A DNA stretch of 64,000 nt from Bacteroides luti (GTDB lineage Bacteria; Bacteroidota; Bacteroidia; Bacteroidales; Bacteroidaceae): assembly GCF_900128905.1 (NCBI RefSeq), contig NZ_FQTV01000002.1:248001-312000 (forward strand). The letters run 5' to 3'. Every line of letters begins with the position of its first letter. Position 1 is the stretch's first letter. The notes under the pieces are model-generated. The model had not been told where the DNA came from. It made no database searches and saw nothing but the letters and a program-made list of their open reading frames with translations. Shown here in pieces: positions 20,466 through 30,275 of this stretch. Made by a program: the position numbers and the translations under genes.

Positions 20466-20651
20466 ATGGTACAAAATATTATAGCATTAACAATTGTTTT
20501 CGTAGCGTTGGGTTATGTGGTGTTCTCAATTTTTAGAAAACGTGAAGCAGGAAATCAATCGAAATGTGGTAGTTGTTCGGGCTGTTCCGGTTGTGAACTT
20601 AAGAATATGATAAAAAATAAAAGTGGCAGCAAAATGAGCAGTTGTCATTAA
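20466..20651 (+). CDS. FeoB-associated Cys-rich membrane protein
   Basis: 61 residues: one N-terminal membrane helix (about 3-19), then a basic segment and a cluster CGSCSGCSGCELK plus a terminal SSCH. This is the pattern of the small Cys-rich protein that follows feoB in many bacteria and replaces FeoC. It starts 10 bp after feoB. The cysteines may bind iron or an Fe-S cluster and tune FeoB; the role is not established. Confidence 0.85.
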   Translation: MVQNIIALTIVFVALGYVVFSIFRKREAGNQSKCGSCSGCSGCELKNMIKNKSGSKMSSCH

Positions 20652-20669
20652 AATACCTATATTTAGTGA

Positions 20670-20701
20670 TTGATTACATTATAGATAAAGTCGTAAATTT
20701 G
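20670..20701 (+). promoter_or_regulatory. Promoter of the RIC-like/LuxR pair
   Basis: The -7 box TAaaTTTG is at 20694-20701 with a TTG at 20670-20672 as -33. It suggests a start separate from the feo operon, about 24 bp before the next ATG. Confidence 0.55.
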
Positions 20702-20724
20702 CGGCATATTAAAATAGGATAAAT

Positions 20725-21429
20725 ATGGATAAGCAATTAAAATATAAAGAAACGGATAAGATGAGCGATCTCATCTGTGAGAATTATACACTGTTGCAGG
20801 TAATGAGCAGGTTTGGCCTGTCATTGGGCTTTGGTGATAAAACAGTGAAAGAGTTTTGTTTGCTTAACCAGGTAGATTATCGCACCTTTTTAGCTGTGGT
20901 CAATTTTATTGATGAAGGATATCTGCGGATGGATGATACATTTAAAGAGTTATCCGTTGCCTCAATCATGAATTATCTGAAACAGGCCCATTCCTATTTT
21001 CTTGATTTTAATTTCCCGTCTATTCGCCTGAAGCTAATGGAAGCAATTGGGTATTCTGAAGATAATGTTACGTCTTTGATTATGAAGTTCTATGATGATT
21101 ATGTGGATGAAGTTCGTAAGCATATGGAATATGAAGACAAAGTTGTATTTAAGTATGTTGAAGCATTGTTGAGAGGAGAATTGCCTACTAACTATTCTAT
21201 TAGTGTTTATGCAAAGAAACATACTCAGGTGGAAACCAAGCTGACAGAGCTGAAGAATATTATCATTAAGTATTATCCGGCAAAGTCGAACAATAATTTA
21301 CTTAATGCTGCTCTATTTGATATTTTTTCATGTGAACAGGATCTTGAATCTCACAGTAGAGTGGAAGATTACTTGTTTGTTCCCGAAGTTCTGAAACTTG
21401 TTAAGAAGTTATCGAATAGTGATGAGTAA
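20725..21429 (+). CDS. Hemerythrin/RIC-like di-iron protein
   Basis: 234 residues, all helical. The N-terminal 70 residues look like the ScdA-type leader (ICENYTLLQVMSRFGLSLGFG). The rest carries regularly spaced His and Glu as in hemerythrin/YtfE-ScdA proteins: QAHSYF, RKHMEYEDKVVF, KKHTQVETKL and ESHSRVEDYLFVP. Such proteins hold a di-iron centre and help repair Fe-S clusters damaged by nitric oxide or oxidants. It overlaps the LuxR gene by 8 bp and follows the Fe2+ uptake genes, which fits an iron/nitrosative stress role. The exact function is inferred. Confidence 0.75.
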   Translation: MDKQLKYKETDKMSDLICENYTLLQVMSRFGLSLGFGDKTVKEFCLLNQVDYRTFLAVVNFIDEGYLRMDDTFKELSVASIMNYLKQAHSYFLDFNFPSIRLKLMEAIGYSEDNVTSLIMKFYDDYVDEVRKHMEYEDKVVFKYVEALLRGELPTNYSISVYAKKHTQVETKLTELKNIIIKYYPAKSNNNLLNAALFDIFSCEQDLESHSRVEDYLFVPEVLKLVKKLSNSDE

Positions 21430-22030
21430 CATAACATTAAAGATAGTCGTAGCAGAAAATTCTGTAATTATCCGGAATGGGATTACAGCTACATTGAAGC
21501 GCCTTCCCGATTTAAGGATTCAGCCGATAGAGGTTCACTCCATAGAATCTCTTAAGGAGTGTGTCAGGATGGATAATATAAATATAGTAATTGTCAATCC
21601 GGCATTTGGAGGTTACTTTGATGTAGCAAAGTTTAAAGCAGAGACTTCGGCTACATCTAAGGTTGTTGCACTAGTCAGTTCCTTTGTTGATAAGATAACA
21701 TTGAGCAAATATGACGATACAATATCTATTTACGATGACCAGGAAACTTTATACGGTAAAATCAATTCTTTGCAGAGTTTACCTAAAAAGAAGAGTGAAG
21801 AAGACGATGAAATGCTGAGCAGTCGTGAAAAAGAGATAGTAGTATGCGTAGTGAAGGGTATGACCAACAAGGAGATTGCAGATAATTTATTTATTTCTGT
21901 ACATACGGTTATAACGCATCGAAGAAATATCGCTAAAAAATTACAGATACATAGTCCGGCCGGACTAACGATCTATGCCATTGTAAACAATCTGATTGAG
22001 ATAAGTGAAGTAAAAAAGAATCTTATATAA
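21422..22030 (+). CDS. LuxR-family regulator with a degenerate receiver domain
   Basis: 202 residues from the ATG at 21422, which overlaps the previous stop (ATGAGTAA). The N-terminal half has the fold pattern of a response-regulator receiver but lacks its chemistry: the acidic pair is AEN (11-13), and the phospho-acceptor position is Asn59 in IVIVNPAFGG. The C-terminal GerE helix-turn-helix is intact (LSSREKEIVVCVVKGMTNKE, then IADNLFISVHTVITHRRNI). It probably responds to something other than phosphorylation and may act with the overlapping hemerythrin-like protein. A strong terminator follows. Confidence 0.85.
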   Translation: MSNITLKIVVAENSVIIRNGITATLKRLPDLRIQPIEVHSIESLKECVRMDNINIVIVNPAFGGYFDVAKFKAETSATSKVVALVSSFVDKITLSKYDDTISIYDDQETLYGKINSLQSLPKKKSEEDDEMLSSREKEIVVCVVKGMTNKEIADNLFISVHTVITHRRNIAKKLQIHSPAGLTIYAIVNNLIEISEVKKNLI

Positions 22031-22050
22031 TAAGTTATTATACCGCGTTA

Positions 22051-22092
22051 TACATCTCGTTATCTTTATAAAGACAATGAGATGTATTTTTT
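22051..22092 (+). terminator. Terminator after the LuxR gene
   Basis: 18-bp arms starting TACATCTC and ending GAGATGTA with two internal non-pairs, then T6. Confidence 0.85.
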
Positions 22093-22138
22093 ATGCAAAA
22101 AATATAGTCATGTTGATGCTTATTTAAAATAAATGTAG

Positions 22139-22323
22139 TATCTTTGCGTCTGTTGAAACATTCAATAACACTCCTACGGTGAGCTAGAATGTACTCCAAA
22201 ATCAATAATATCCCAAATACTCATTTTATTTACGTCCCAACTTTAAGATGAATAAGCTCGTTTATCGTGTGCATTTATTTGTGTGTCGGGCTAATAATAG
22301 ATTAAATAACTTATTTTATACGT
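22139..22323 (+). promoter_or_regulatory. rho promoter and long 5' leader
   Basis: The -7 box TAtcTTTG is at 22139-22146, giving a transcript start near 22152 and a leader of about 170 bases before the rho ATG. No gene is seen in the leader. Rho is autoregulated in several bacteria through its leader; a similar role here is inference. Confidence 0.5.
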
Positions 22324-24462
22324 ATGTATAACATTATCCAATTGAACGACAAAAACCTGTCGGAACTACAAACCATTGCACAAGAATTAGGAATCAAAAA
22401 ACCGGAATCTTTTAAGAAAGAGGAACTTGTGTATAAAATACTTGATGAACAAGCTATAGCGAGTGCTACAAAAAAAGTTGCAGCAGACAAGGAGAAGGAA
22501 GATCGCCGAGATGATAAAAAGAAACGCTCGCGTATCGTTAAAAAGGACTCACCTGATAAAGTGTACACTGCAAACAAAGATAAAGCAGAGAGAATTGAAT
22601 CTGCTCCGGTTGCAGCGCCTGCTGCTAAACCAGTTGCAGCAAAAAATGAAGCTCCTGCAGTTGCAGCACAACCTGCCCCAGAGAAAAAGGAACCGGCAGA
22701 AAGACCTGCTAAGAAAAAAGCTCCAAAGGTTAAACAACCTGTTGCTAAAAATATTGAAACGGCTGCAGCAATTGCTGATACTATTCAGGCTCCAGCTGCT
22801 GCTATTCAGGCTCCGACTGTTACTCCTGTGGTAACGCCTGCTCCCAAAGTGGCTCCAAAAGTTGAAGCTCCTAAAGAACAACCTGCTGCGGTTGCACCAA
22901 AAAGCGAAGAAACCGCTCCTGCTCCTAAAAAGATAATTAAGAAACCTATCCCTGCTTCTCAAAAGAAAGAAGAGACACCGGTAGAAAAAGTAGAAATAAA
23001 AGAAGAGGCTCCACGTGTTCGCGAGGAAGTTATATTACCAGAAGTAGAACTCCCATTTGAAAGTGATGACGATTTTATTCCAATTGAGGATATGCCTTCT
23101 GAAAAGATAGAACTTCCTTCTGAACTTTTAGGAAAGTTTGAGTCTACGAAAGTTGTTCCTCCGGCTCCTCAGCAGCAGAAGCCACGCGTTCGTCTTCGTG
23201 AAAATGAACAAAGAACTCCAAATAAGCCACAACAGGCAAATGCTCCTAAAGTAAATCGCCCGAATCGTCCTGCAGAAGGAGAAGCTGAAGCTCCTAAAGC
23301 TCCTGAACGAAAAGTGATTGAGCGTGAAAAATCTTATGAATTTGATGGGATTTTAACCGGAACAGGTGTATTGGAAATTATGCAGGATGGTTACGGATTC
23401 CTTCGCTCTTCAGATTATAACTACCTTTCTTCACCAGATGATATTTATGTTTCTCAGTCACAAATTAAGTTATTCGGACTGAAAACCGGTGATGTGGTTG
23501 ATGGTGCTATCCGTCCTCCAAAAGAAGGTGAAAAATATTTCCCACTTGTAAAGGTTGAAAAGATTAATGGTCGTGATCCGGCATTTGTTCGTGATCGTGT
23601 TCCTTTTGAACATCTAACTCCGCTTTTCCCTGATGAGAAATTTAAACTTTGCAAAGGTGACCGCAGAGATAATCTGTCAGCTCGTGTAGTAGATTTATTC
23701 TCGCCAATTGGTAAAGGACAACGTGGCTTGATCGTTGCTCAGCCAAAGACCGGTAAGACTATCCTTTTAAAAGATATTGCAAATTCAATTGCAGCAAATC
23801 ATCCTGAAGTTTACATGATTGTTTTGCTTATTGACGAACGTCCGGAAGAAGTAACAGACATGGCCCGCAGTGTAAATGCCGAGGTTATTGCTTCTACTTT
23901 CGATGAACCTGCAGAGCGCCACGTAAAGGTTGCAAGTATTGTACTCGAAAAAGCAAAACGTATGGTAGAATGCGGTCACGATGTAGTGATTCTGCTCGAC
24001 TCTATTACTCGTCTGGCTCGTGCTTATAATACTGTTTCTCCAGCATCAGGTAAAGTATTGTCGGGTGGTGTGGATGCTAATGCACTTCACAAACCAAAAC
24101 GTTTCTTTGGTGCGGCACGTAATATTGAAAACGGTGGTTCACTTACTATTCTTGCAACTGCCTTGATTGATACCGGTTCTAAGATGGACGAAGTTATCTT
24201 TGAAGAATTCAAGGGTACAGGTAACATGGAATTGCAATTAGATCGTAATCTATCCAACAAACGTATCTTCCCAGCTGTTAATATTGTGGCATCCAGCACT
24301 CGTCGTGACGACTTGTTACTCGATAAGCAAACACTCGACCGTATGTGGATATTACGCAAGTATCTGTCGGATATGAATCCTATTGAAGCTATGGACTTTG
24401 TGAAAGATCGCTTAGAAAAGACTAGAGATAACGATGAATTCCTGATGAGTATGAACTCATAA
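22324..24462 (+). CDS. rho: Transcription termination factor Rho with large disordered insert
   Basis: 712 residues against about 420 in E. coli. The N-terminal Rho_N helix bundle (1-50) is followed by a low-complexity stretch (about 55-330) rich in Ala, Pro, Lys, Glu and Val. Then come the cold-shock-like RNA-binding domain (about 335-410, [20 protein letters not shown]) and the hexameric ATPase, Walker A AQPKTGKT at 472-479, with a [10 protein letters not shown]-loop-type segment. It terminates transcription by ATP-driven RNA translocation. The insert matches the type reported to drive Rho phase separation in Bacteroides thetaiotaomicron. Confidence 0.97.
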   Translation: MYNIIQLNDKNLSELQTIAQELGIKKPESFKKEELVYKILDEQAIASATKKVAADKEKEDRRDDKKKRSRIVKKDSPDKVYTANKDKAERIESAPVAAPAAKPVAAKNEAPAVAAQPAPEKKEPAERPAKKKAPKVKQPVAKNIETAAAIADTIQAPAAAIQAPTVTPVVTPAPKVAPKVEAPKEQPAAVAPKSEETAPAPKKIIKKPIPASQKKEETPVEKVEIKEEAPRVREEVILPEVELPFESDDDFIPIEDMPSEKIELPSELLGKFESTKVVPPAPQQQKPRVRLRENEQRTPNKPQQANAPKVNRPNRPAEGEAEAPKAPERKVIEREKSYEFDGILTGTGVLEIMQDGYGFLRSSDYNYLSSPDDIYVSQSQIKLFGLKTGDVVDGAIRPPKEGEKYFPLVKVEKINGRDPAFVRDRVPFEHLTPLFPDEKFKLCKGDRRDNLSARVVDLFSPIGKGQRGLIVAQPKTGKTILLKDIANSIAANHPEVYMIVLLIDERPEEVTDMARSVNAEVIASTFDEPAERHVKVASIVLEKAKRMVECGHDVVILLDSITRLARAYNTVSPASGKVLSGGVDANALHKPKRFFGAARNIENGGSLTILATALIDTGSKMDEVIFEEFKGTGNMELQLDRNLSNKRIFPAVNIVASSTRRDDLLLDKQTLDRMWILRKYLSDMNPIEAMDFVKDRLEKTRDNDEFLMSMNS

Positions 24463-24485
24463 ATTTGGAATATAAAATACAAATG

Positions 24486-24525
24486 AAGAGTGGGGAATGC
24501 AACTGGTAATTCCTCACTCTTTTTT
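24486..24525 (+). terminator. Terminator after rho
   Basis: 13-bp stem AAGAGTGGGGAAT/ATTCCTCACTCTT with one G-T pair and a 10-base loop, then T6. Confidence 0.85.
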
Positions 24526-24544
24526 ATTGATAAAAACTAAACTT

Positions 24545-24600
24545 AGAGATCAGTATAAAAAGTGGTGGGAATGTTAAAAGTTTCCTCCATTTATGCATAA
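24545..24600. mobile_element. Solo insertion-sequence end
   Basis: 36 bp at 24565-24600 are identical to 29592-29627, the non-coding end of a decayed ISAon1-type element. The match extends left through gatcagt with the same 10-bp spacing. No transposase remains here. The fragment lies just before the MATE gene, 17 bp from its ATG. Confidence 0.75.
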
Positions 24601-24617
24601 CAACTTAATTATAACAG

Positions 24618-25940
24618 ATGTATACTAACAAACAGATTTGGAATGTAAGTTCACCTATTTTTTTAAGTTTGCTGGCTCAGACTATTATTGGTGTAACCGA
24701 TACCGCTTTTCTTGGTAGAGTAGGGGAAGTGGAGCTTGGTGCATCGGCAATGGGGAGCTTGTTTTATATCTGCGTTTTTACAATTGCTTTCGGATTTAGT
24801 ACGGGCTCTCAGATTATTATTGCAAGAAGAAATGGTGAAGGAAACTATAAAGATGTGGGACCTGTAATGATTCAGGGAACTTTTTTCCTGTTGGGGATGG
24901 CTTTTATACTTTTCTGCTTGTCCAAACTTATGGCTCCCGGAATTATGCGATTCCTAGTTTCTTCCGACAAAATATTCGATTCAACTATGATATTCCTGAA
25001 TTGGCGTATCATAGGTTTCTTTTTTGCATTTGTCAATGTAATGTTTCGTGCACTGTATATTGGTATAACCCGCACCAGGGTGCTTACCATCAGTGCAGCC
25101 GTAATGGCTTTGGTAAATGTTATACTTGCATATACTTTGATCTTTGGACATTTTGGTTTTCCCAGAATGGGTATCAAAGGAGCTGCAATTGCATCCGTCA
25201 TAGCTGAGGCTTCTTCTGTTCTGTTTTTCTTAGTCTACACAAAGATAACGGTTGATTTTAAGAAGTACGGACTTAACCAGTTCAGGTCTTTTGAAATTCA
25301 GTTACTGGTTCGTGTGTTAAGAATATCCAGCTTTACCATGATGCAATATTTTCTTTCCATGGCCACCTGGTTTGTATTTTTTGTAGCAGTGGAACGTCTG
25401 GGACAAAGACAACTGGCAGTTGCCAATATTGTAAGAAGCATTTATGTGGTAATGCTTATTCCTGTAAATGCGCTCTCCACAACATCTAATACATTAGTCA
25501 GCAATGCCATTGGGGCAGGAGGTGTTAATCAGGTTATACAGATAATGAATAAAATTGCCCGATTCTCTTTTCTTATTGTCTTTTCGGTTGTAGCATTAGT
25601 CGTACTTTTTCCGGAAGCTGTTTTGTCAGTCTATACCAACGAATCCGCTCTGATAGCAGAATCTGTGAATTCTGTTTATGTAATCTCTTTTGCAATGCTT
25701 ATAGCTTCAGTATCAAATGTTTATTTTAATGGTATATCAGGAACTGGTAATACGAGTTCGGCACTAATGCTGGAGACTATTACCCTTGTTTTCTATACCG
25801 GATATATCTTTTTGGTAGGAGTTTATCTCAAGGCTCCGGTAGCTATCTGTTTTTTTATTGAGGCACTTTATTATCTGTTGTTATTGACGGGAAGCTTTAT
25901 TTATCTGAAAAAAGCAAATTGGCAGAGTAAAAAGCTCTGA
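24618..25940 (+). CDS. MATE family multidrug/Na+ efflux transporter
   Basis: 440 residues with about 12 predicted membrane helices in two related halves, starting with the family motif SSPIFLSLLAQTIIGVTDTAFLG, quoted here as the region 10-32. Half 1 spans about 10-215 and half 2 about 230-435. MATE pumps export cationic drugs or metabolites in exchange for Na+ or H+. The substrate cannot be deduced. Its promoter region coincides with the solo IS end. ffh follows with its own promoter. Confidence 0.9.
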   Translation: MYTNKQIWNVSSPIFLSLLAQTIIGVTDTAFLGRVGEVELGASAMGSLFYICVFTIAFGFSTGSQIIIARRNGEGNYKDVGPVMIQGTFFLLGMAFILFCLSKLMAPGIMRFLVSSDKIFDSTMIFLNWRIIGFFFAFVNVMFRALYIGITRTRVLTISAAVMALVNVILAYTLIFGHFGFPRMGIKGAAIASVIAEASSVLFFLVYTKITVDFKKYGLNQFRSFEIQLLVRVLRISSFTMMQYFLSMATWFVFFVAVERLGQRQLAVANIVRSIYVVMLIPVNALSTTSNTLVSNAIGAGGVNQVIQIMNKIARFSFLIVFSVVALVVLFPEAVLSVYTNESALIAESVNSVYVISFAMLIASVSNVYFNGISGTGNTSSALMLETITLVFYTGYIFLVGVYLKAPVAICFFIEALYYLLLLTGSFIYLKKANWQSKKL

Positions 25941-25957
25941 AATATCCAATTATTTCG

Positions 25958-25965
25958 TATTTTTG
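25958..25965 (+). promoter_or_regulatory. -7 box for the ffh operon
   Basis: TAttTTTG, predicted start near 25971 and 30 bases before the ffh ATG. Confidence 0.55.
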
Positions 25966-26000
25966 CGGACCTAAATTAGTAATAATAACAATAATAAGAT

Positions 26001-27323
26001 ATGTTCGATAATTTAAGCGAGAGACTGGATAGGTCTTTTAAGATTTTAAAGGGTGAAGGAAAGATCACCGAAATCAATGTAGCGGAAACACTGAAAGATG
26101 TGCGTAAAGCCCTCTTGGATGCCGACGTAAACTATAAAGTTGCTAAGACTTTTACAGATACAGTCAAGGAAAAAGCTTTGGGACAGAATGTGCTTACTGC
26201 CGTTAAACCAAGCCAGTTGATGGTTAAGATTGTTCACGATGAGCTTACCGAATTAATGGGTGGCGAGACTGTGGATGTTAACCTGAAAGGTGCTCCCGCT
26301 GTTATCTTGATGTCTGGTTTACAAGGTTCCGGTAAAACTACATTCTCCGGAAAACTTGCAAAAATGTTGAAGACTAAACGTAACAAGAAACCTCTTTTGG
26401 TTGCCTGTGATGTTTATCGACCTGCGGCTATTGAGCAGTTACATGTGCTGGGACAACAAATAGAGGTTCCTGTTTATAGTGAAATAGATAGCAAAAGTCC
26501 TGTTCAGATTGCTCAGAACGCAATCAAGGAAGCTAAGGCAAAAGGTTATGATCTGGTAATTGTCGATACTGCCGGACGTTTGGCTATTGACGAGCAGATG
26601 ATGAACGAAATTGCTGCTATCAAGAATGCTATCAACCCAGATGAAATCTTGTTCGTTGTTGACTCAATGACTGGTCAGGATGCTGTAAATACTGCTAAGG
26701 AATTTAACGACCGTCTCGACTTCAATGGTGTTGTTCTTACTAAGTTGGATGGTGATACCCGTGGTGGTGCTGCCCTTTCTATCCGCTCTGTGGTTAACAA
26801 ACCAATCAAATTTGTGGGTACAGGTGAAAAGATGGAAGCTATCGATCAGTTCCACCCTTCACGTATGGCCGACCGTATTTTGGGAATGGGTGATATCGTT
26901 TCGTTGGTGGAACGTGCTCAGGAACAATATGACGAAGAAGAAGCTAAACGTCTTCAGAAGAAAATCTCAAAGAATCAGTTCGATTTTAACGACTTCCTTT
27001 CTCAGATAGCTCAGATTAAGAAGATGGGTAACCTGAAAGATCTTGCATCTATGATTCCGGGTGTTGGTAAAGCGATTAAAGATATCGATATTGACGATAA
27101 CGCATTCAAGAGTATTGAAGCTATTATCTATTCAATGACTCCGAAAGAAAGAAGTAATCCGGAAATCATTAACGGATCACGCCGTACACGTATTGCTAAA
27201 GGTAGTGGTACAAATATTCAAGAGGTAAACCGCCTGATGAAGCAATTTGACCAGACTCGCAAGATGATGAAGATGGTTACCAGTAGCAAGATGGGCAAGA
27301 TGATGCCTAAAATGAGAAAATAA
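26001..27323 (+). CDS. ffh: Signal recognition particle protein Ffh
   Basis: 440 residues. N domain (1-90), G domain with P-loop [27 protein letters not shown] and [10 protein letters not shown], then the Met-rich M domain with the RNA-binding [11 protein letters not shown] helix and a C-terminal Met/Lys-rich tail. It binds 4.5S RNA and signal sequences and directs membrane proteins to FtsY/SecYEG. The 4.5S RNA gene was not seen in the window. folD follows 21 bp downstream. Confidence 0.98.
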   Translation: MFDNLSERLDRSFKILKGEGKITEINVAETLKDVRKALLDADVNYKVAKTFTDTVKEKALGQNVLTAVKPSQLMVKIVHDELTELMGGETVDVNLKGAPAVILMSGLQGSGKTTFSGKLAKMLKTKRNKKPLLVACDVYRPAAIEQLHVLGQQIEVPVYSEIDSKSPVQIAQNAIKEAKAKGYDLVIVDTAGRLAIDEQMMNEIAAIKNAINPDEILFVVDSMTGQDAVNTAKEFNDRLDFNGVVLTKLDGDTRGGAALSIRSVVNKPIKFVGTGEKMEAIDQFHPSRMADRILGMGDIVSLVERAQEQYDEEEAKRLQKKISKNQFDFNDFLSQIAQIKKMGNLKDLASMIPGVGKAIKDIDIDDNAFKSIEAIIYSMTPKERSNPEIINGSRRTRIAKGSGTNIQEVNRLMKQFDQTRKMMKMVTSSKMGKMMPKMRK

Positions 27324-27344
27324 GAATAAAAAAGATACAGTACT

Positions 27345-28226
27345 ATGCAATTAATTGATGGAAAAGCAATATCGGAACAAGTAAAGCAAGAGATTGCTGC
27401 TGAAGTTGCCGAACTAGTTGCAAAAGGTGGTAAAAGACCTCATCTGGCAGCTATCCTTGTAGGACACGATGGAGGAAGTGAAACTTATGTTGCTGCAAAA
27501 GTAAAAGCTTGTGAAGTTTGTGGTTTTAAGTCTTCTTTGATTCGTTTCGAATCTGATGTTACAGAAGAAGATTTATTGAACAAGGTAAAAGAGCTTAATG
27601 AAGATGTTGATGTAGACGGATTTATTGTTCAGCTACCTTTGCCTAAACACATCTCTGAACAAAAAGTTATTGAAACTATTGATTACCGCAAGGATGTGGA
27701 TGGATTCCATCCAATTAACGTAGGGCGTATGTCTATCGGTTTGCCTTGCTATGTATCGGCTACTCCTAACGGAATTCTTGAGTTGTTAAAACGTTATAAT
27801 ATCGAGACTAGCGGAAAGAAATGTGTAGTATTGGGACGTAGTAATATTGTAGGTAAACCAATGGCTTCTTTGATGATGCAGAAAGCTTATCCGGGCGATG
27901 CTACAGTAACTGTTTGCCACAGCCGTTCTAAAGACTTGGTTAAGGAATGTCAGGAAGCAGATATTATTATCGCAGCACTTGGTCAGCCAAACTTCCTAAA
28001 AGGTTCAATGGTAAAAGATGGTGCGGTAGTTATCGACGTAGGTACTACTCGTGTTCCTTCTGATAAAACAAAATCGGGATTCAAGCTTACAGGAGATGTT
28101 CTTTTTGAAGAAGTGGCTCCTAAATGCTCATTCATAACTCCTGTTCCGGGTGGAGTAGGACCAATGACTATTGTTTCGCTGATGAAAAATACTCTTTTGG
28201 CAGGAAAGAAAGAAATATATAAGTAA
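27345..28226 (+). CDS. folD: Methylenetetrahydrofolate dehydrogenase / cyclohydrolase FolD
   Basis: 293 residues, the standard length. Conserved parts include [10 protein letters not shown] with the catalytic Lys region, [15 protein letters not shown], the NADP-binding [12 protein letters not shown] and [10 protein letters not shown]. It interconverts 5,10-methylene-, methenyl- and 10-formyl-tetrahydrofolate in the cytosol. It sits in a run ffh-folD-capA with short gaps (21 and 10 bp). Confidence 0.97.
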   Translation: MQLIDGKAISEQVKQEIAAEVAELVAKGGKRPHLAAILVGHDGGSETYVAAKVKACEVCGFKSSLIRFESDVTEEDLLNKVKELNEDVDVDGFIVQLPLPKHISEQKVIETIDYRKDVDGFHPINVGRMSIGLPCYVSATPNGILELLKRYNIETSGKKCVVLGRSNIVGKPMASLMMQKAYPGDATVTVCHSRSKDLVKECQEADIIIAALGQPNFLKGSMVKDGAVVIDVGTTRVPSDKTKSGFKLTGDVLFEEVAPKCSFITPVPGGVGPMTIVSLMKNTLLAGKKEIYK

Positions 28227-28236
28227 ACTTTCTGTA

Positions 28237-29349
28237 ATGAAACATCTGATCCTTTTGGTGACTGCTGTTTTATCTTTCTCATGTACTTCCCATTCTCAGA
28301 AGAAGGAGGCTCATGATAGGGATGAGATGGCTGCCACTAAAAGGATCACTCTTTTATTTGCAGGTGATTTTATGCAGCATCAGCGACAGATAGATGCAGC
28401 AGTAACTGATAATGGGTACAATTACGACGATTGCTTTAGTCAGATAAAAGAGGAAGTAAGTAAGGCTGATGTTGCTATTGGTAATCTGGAAGTAACGCTG
28501 GGCGGAGAACCTTATGGTGGATATCCCGGATTCAGTGCTCCCGATGAATATATGTATGCCATTCAGAATGCTGGTTTCGATGTGATGACTACTGCAAATA
28601 ATCACTGCCACGACAAAGGCCGAAAAGGGCTCGAACGAACTATCCATATACTCGATTCACTTAAAGTTCCTCATCTTGGAACATATCTCGATATAGACGA
28701 TCGGGAAAATAGATATCCCTTATTTATTGAAAAGAACGGCTTCTCTATTGCCTTATTAAACTACACTTATGCTACTAATGGTCTGAAGACTAAAAAGCCT
28801 AATGTGGTTAATTATATAGGTAAGAACCTTATGTTACGTGATATTGTAAAAGCACGTGCAAAGAATCCCGATGTTATCATAGCTTGTATGCATTGGGGAA
28901 CGGAATACCAGTCCACTCCAGATAAGAACCAGATAGAATTGGCCGACTGGCTCTTTGCTCACGGAGTAGATCATGTGATTGGTTCTCATCCTCACGTGGT
29001 GCAACCAATGGAGATACGTTATGATCCTGTTAAGAAGCAACAGCATATTCTGGTTTATTCATTAGGAAATTATATTTCGGATATGTCGGCATTAAAAACC
29101 GATGGGGGAGTAATGTTTAAAATGGAATTGAGTAAAAAAGATACGGTTAAAGTAGAAAATTGTGGTTATAGTTTAGTGTGGACCTATCGTCCTAAGTTTA
29201 GCGGCGAAAAAAATTATAAAATAATTCCGGCTGCAAGCCCACGCGATAAGTTACCTGTAAATGTAGCTAACCGTCTGAATATCTTTGTAAAAGACTCTAG
29301 AAACCTTTTTACCACGCACAATAAAGAAATTAAAGAATACTTTTTTTGA
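28237..29349 (+). CDS. CapA-like (PGA_cap) lipoprotein
   Basis: 370 residues. The signal ends in lipobox SFSC (Cys near residue 16), so it is an exported lipoprotein. The body is a metallophosphatase-related CapA fold: TLLFAGDFMQHQ, NLEVTLGG, TANNHCHDKG, HWGTEYQ and HVIGSHPHVVQPME. CapA proteins take part in poly-gamma-glutamate capsule assembly in Bacillus; in Bacteroides the substrate is unknown and no capB/capC is nearby. Last gene of the ffh-folD run. Confidence 0.88.
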   Translation: MKHLILLVTAVLSFSCTSHSQKKEAHDRDEMAATKRITLLFAGDFMQHQRQIDAAVTDNGYNYDDCFSQIKEEVSKADVAIGNLEVTLGGEPYGGYPGFSAPDEYMYAIQNAGFDVMTTANNHCHDKGRKGLERTIHILDSLKVPHLGTYLDIDDRENRYPLFIEKNGFSIALLNYTYATNGLKTKKPNVVNYIGKNLMLRDIVKARAKNPDVIIACMHWGTEYQSTPDKNQIELADWLFAHGVDHVIGSHPHVVQPMEIRYDPVKKQQHILVYSLGNYISDMSALKTDGGVMFKMELSKKDTVKVENCGYSLVWTYRPKFSGEKNYKIIPAASPRDKLPVNVANRLNIFVKDSRNLFTTHNKEIKEYFF

Positions 29350-29369
29350 TAATTTTTTCCTGCAAACGC

Positions 29370-29399
29370 TTGCAGATTTAAATAAAAAGCGTACCTTTG
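29370..29399 (+). promoter_or_regulatory. Promoter of tRNA-His
   Basis: TTG at 29370-29372 and -7 box TAccTTTG at 29392-29399, predicted start near 29405. Confidence 0.6.
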
Positions 29400-29424
29400 C
29401 AACGCATTAGGAAATAAACAACAT

Positions 29425-29502
<78 letters not shown>

Positions 29503-29508
29503 AAATGC

Positions 29509-29544
29509 AAAAAGGTCTTGAATGAAAATTCAAGACCTTTTTTT
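29509..29544 (+). terminator. Terminator after tRNA-His
   Basis: 15-bp stem AAAAAGGTCTTGAAT/ATTCAAGACCTTTTT with a GAAA loop, running into T's. Confidence 0.9.
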
Positions 29545-29617
29545 ATTCTTAAGTTATTAGGAGGGCCAACTGGGGATCAGTCCATAATTTTGTGGGAATG
29601 TTAAAAGTTTCCTCCAT

Positions 29618-29803
29618 TTATGCATAAATTTTAGTCACTCTATAAAGAAAGAATTTCATATCACTCACTCCTCTAAAAGATGCTCTAAAAGCCTTTAGTT
29701 TTGCATTAAAAGATTCTGCTGCAGCGTTAGCACTTCGATTCTCAAAATAGTTTAATATTCTTTCCGAGTGATTCTCAAACATAAATATTATTTCTGAGAA
29801 GTT
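29618..29803 (-). pseudogene. Transposase C-terminal fragment (ISAon1/ISL3-like)
   Basis: About 60 codons remain, reading MFENHSERILNYFENRS then ANAAAESFNAKLKAFRASF and RGVSDMKFFLYRVTKIYA before the stop. This is the typical C-terminus of the ISL3-like DDE transposases common in Bacteroides. The frame runs into the second IS end at 29804, so the rest was lost by insertion or deletion. Confidence 0.8.
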
Positions 29804-29921
29804 AGGGATCAGTCCATAAATTTTATAGAATCTGATAAAAAGTTTGCAAAACACCAGAAATAAAAGGCTTAATATAATATCTTGCACCTAAAGTGACGAA
29901 GAATCATATTTTCACGGCACA

Positions 29922-30034
29922 CTCCCTCGCTCCCTCACAAAGTCTGTTCAATACACAATAAATCAGTTACTTATTAGGTAAGGGTAGTATTTAGAACCCT
30001 CACTTTACCCTCACAAAAAGTGCCTACCCTCACT
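29922..30034. repeat. CCCTCAC short repeats
   Basis: CCCTCAC occurs at 29932, 29998, 30008 and 30028, and CTCCCTC at 29922 and 29930. The last three are 10 and 20 bp apart, close to one and two helical turns. They lie between IS fragments. Confidence 0.7.
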
Positions 30035-30118
30035 TTTCCGATACATTTTAGAGCATTATCTGAATAATAAAAGAAATAAGTTGATAAAAAGTCTATCTTT
30101 GTTTTTTAGATAAATTGT

Positions 30119-30250
30119 ATGGAAACAATAGATATTCTCAATGCTTTTTTACCGAGTTGGCTATTTGATTACGTTTATGCAATAAAAATAAATGATAGCA
30201 TAGATCAAATTGATAGTTATTTAAATGCGAAGAAACAAATTGTAGATTAA
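30119..30250 (+). pseudogene. Probable N-terminal fragment of an ISAon1 first ORF
   Basis: 43 codons, METIDILNAFLPSWLFDY then KINDSIDQIDSYLNAKK. This resembles the start of the small first protein of ISAon1-type elements (a 'LLxxLLPxGLLDYF' opening and a 'YLdEK' segment). A TAtcTTTG box lies upstream at about 30094. It is truncated after 43 residues and could also be an unrelated small gene. Confidence 0.4.
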
Positions 30251-30275
30251 TTTTAAAATCCAATTAGGACTTATT

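Noticed and set aside
22463-22962. Long open frames in both strands over the rho insert
   Set aside because: They come from the biased codons of the Ala/Pro/Lys-rich insert and have no start context of their own.
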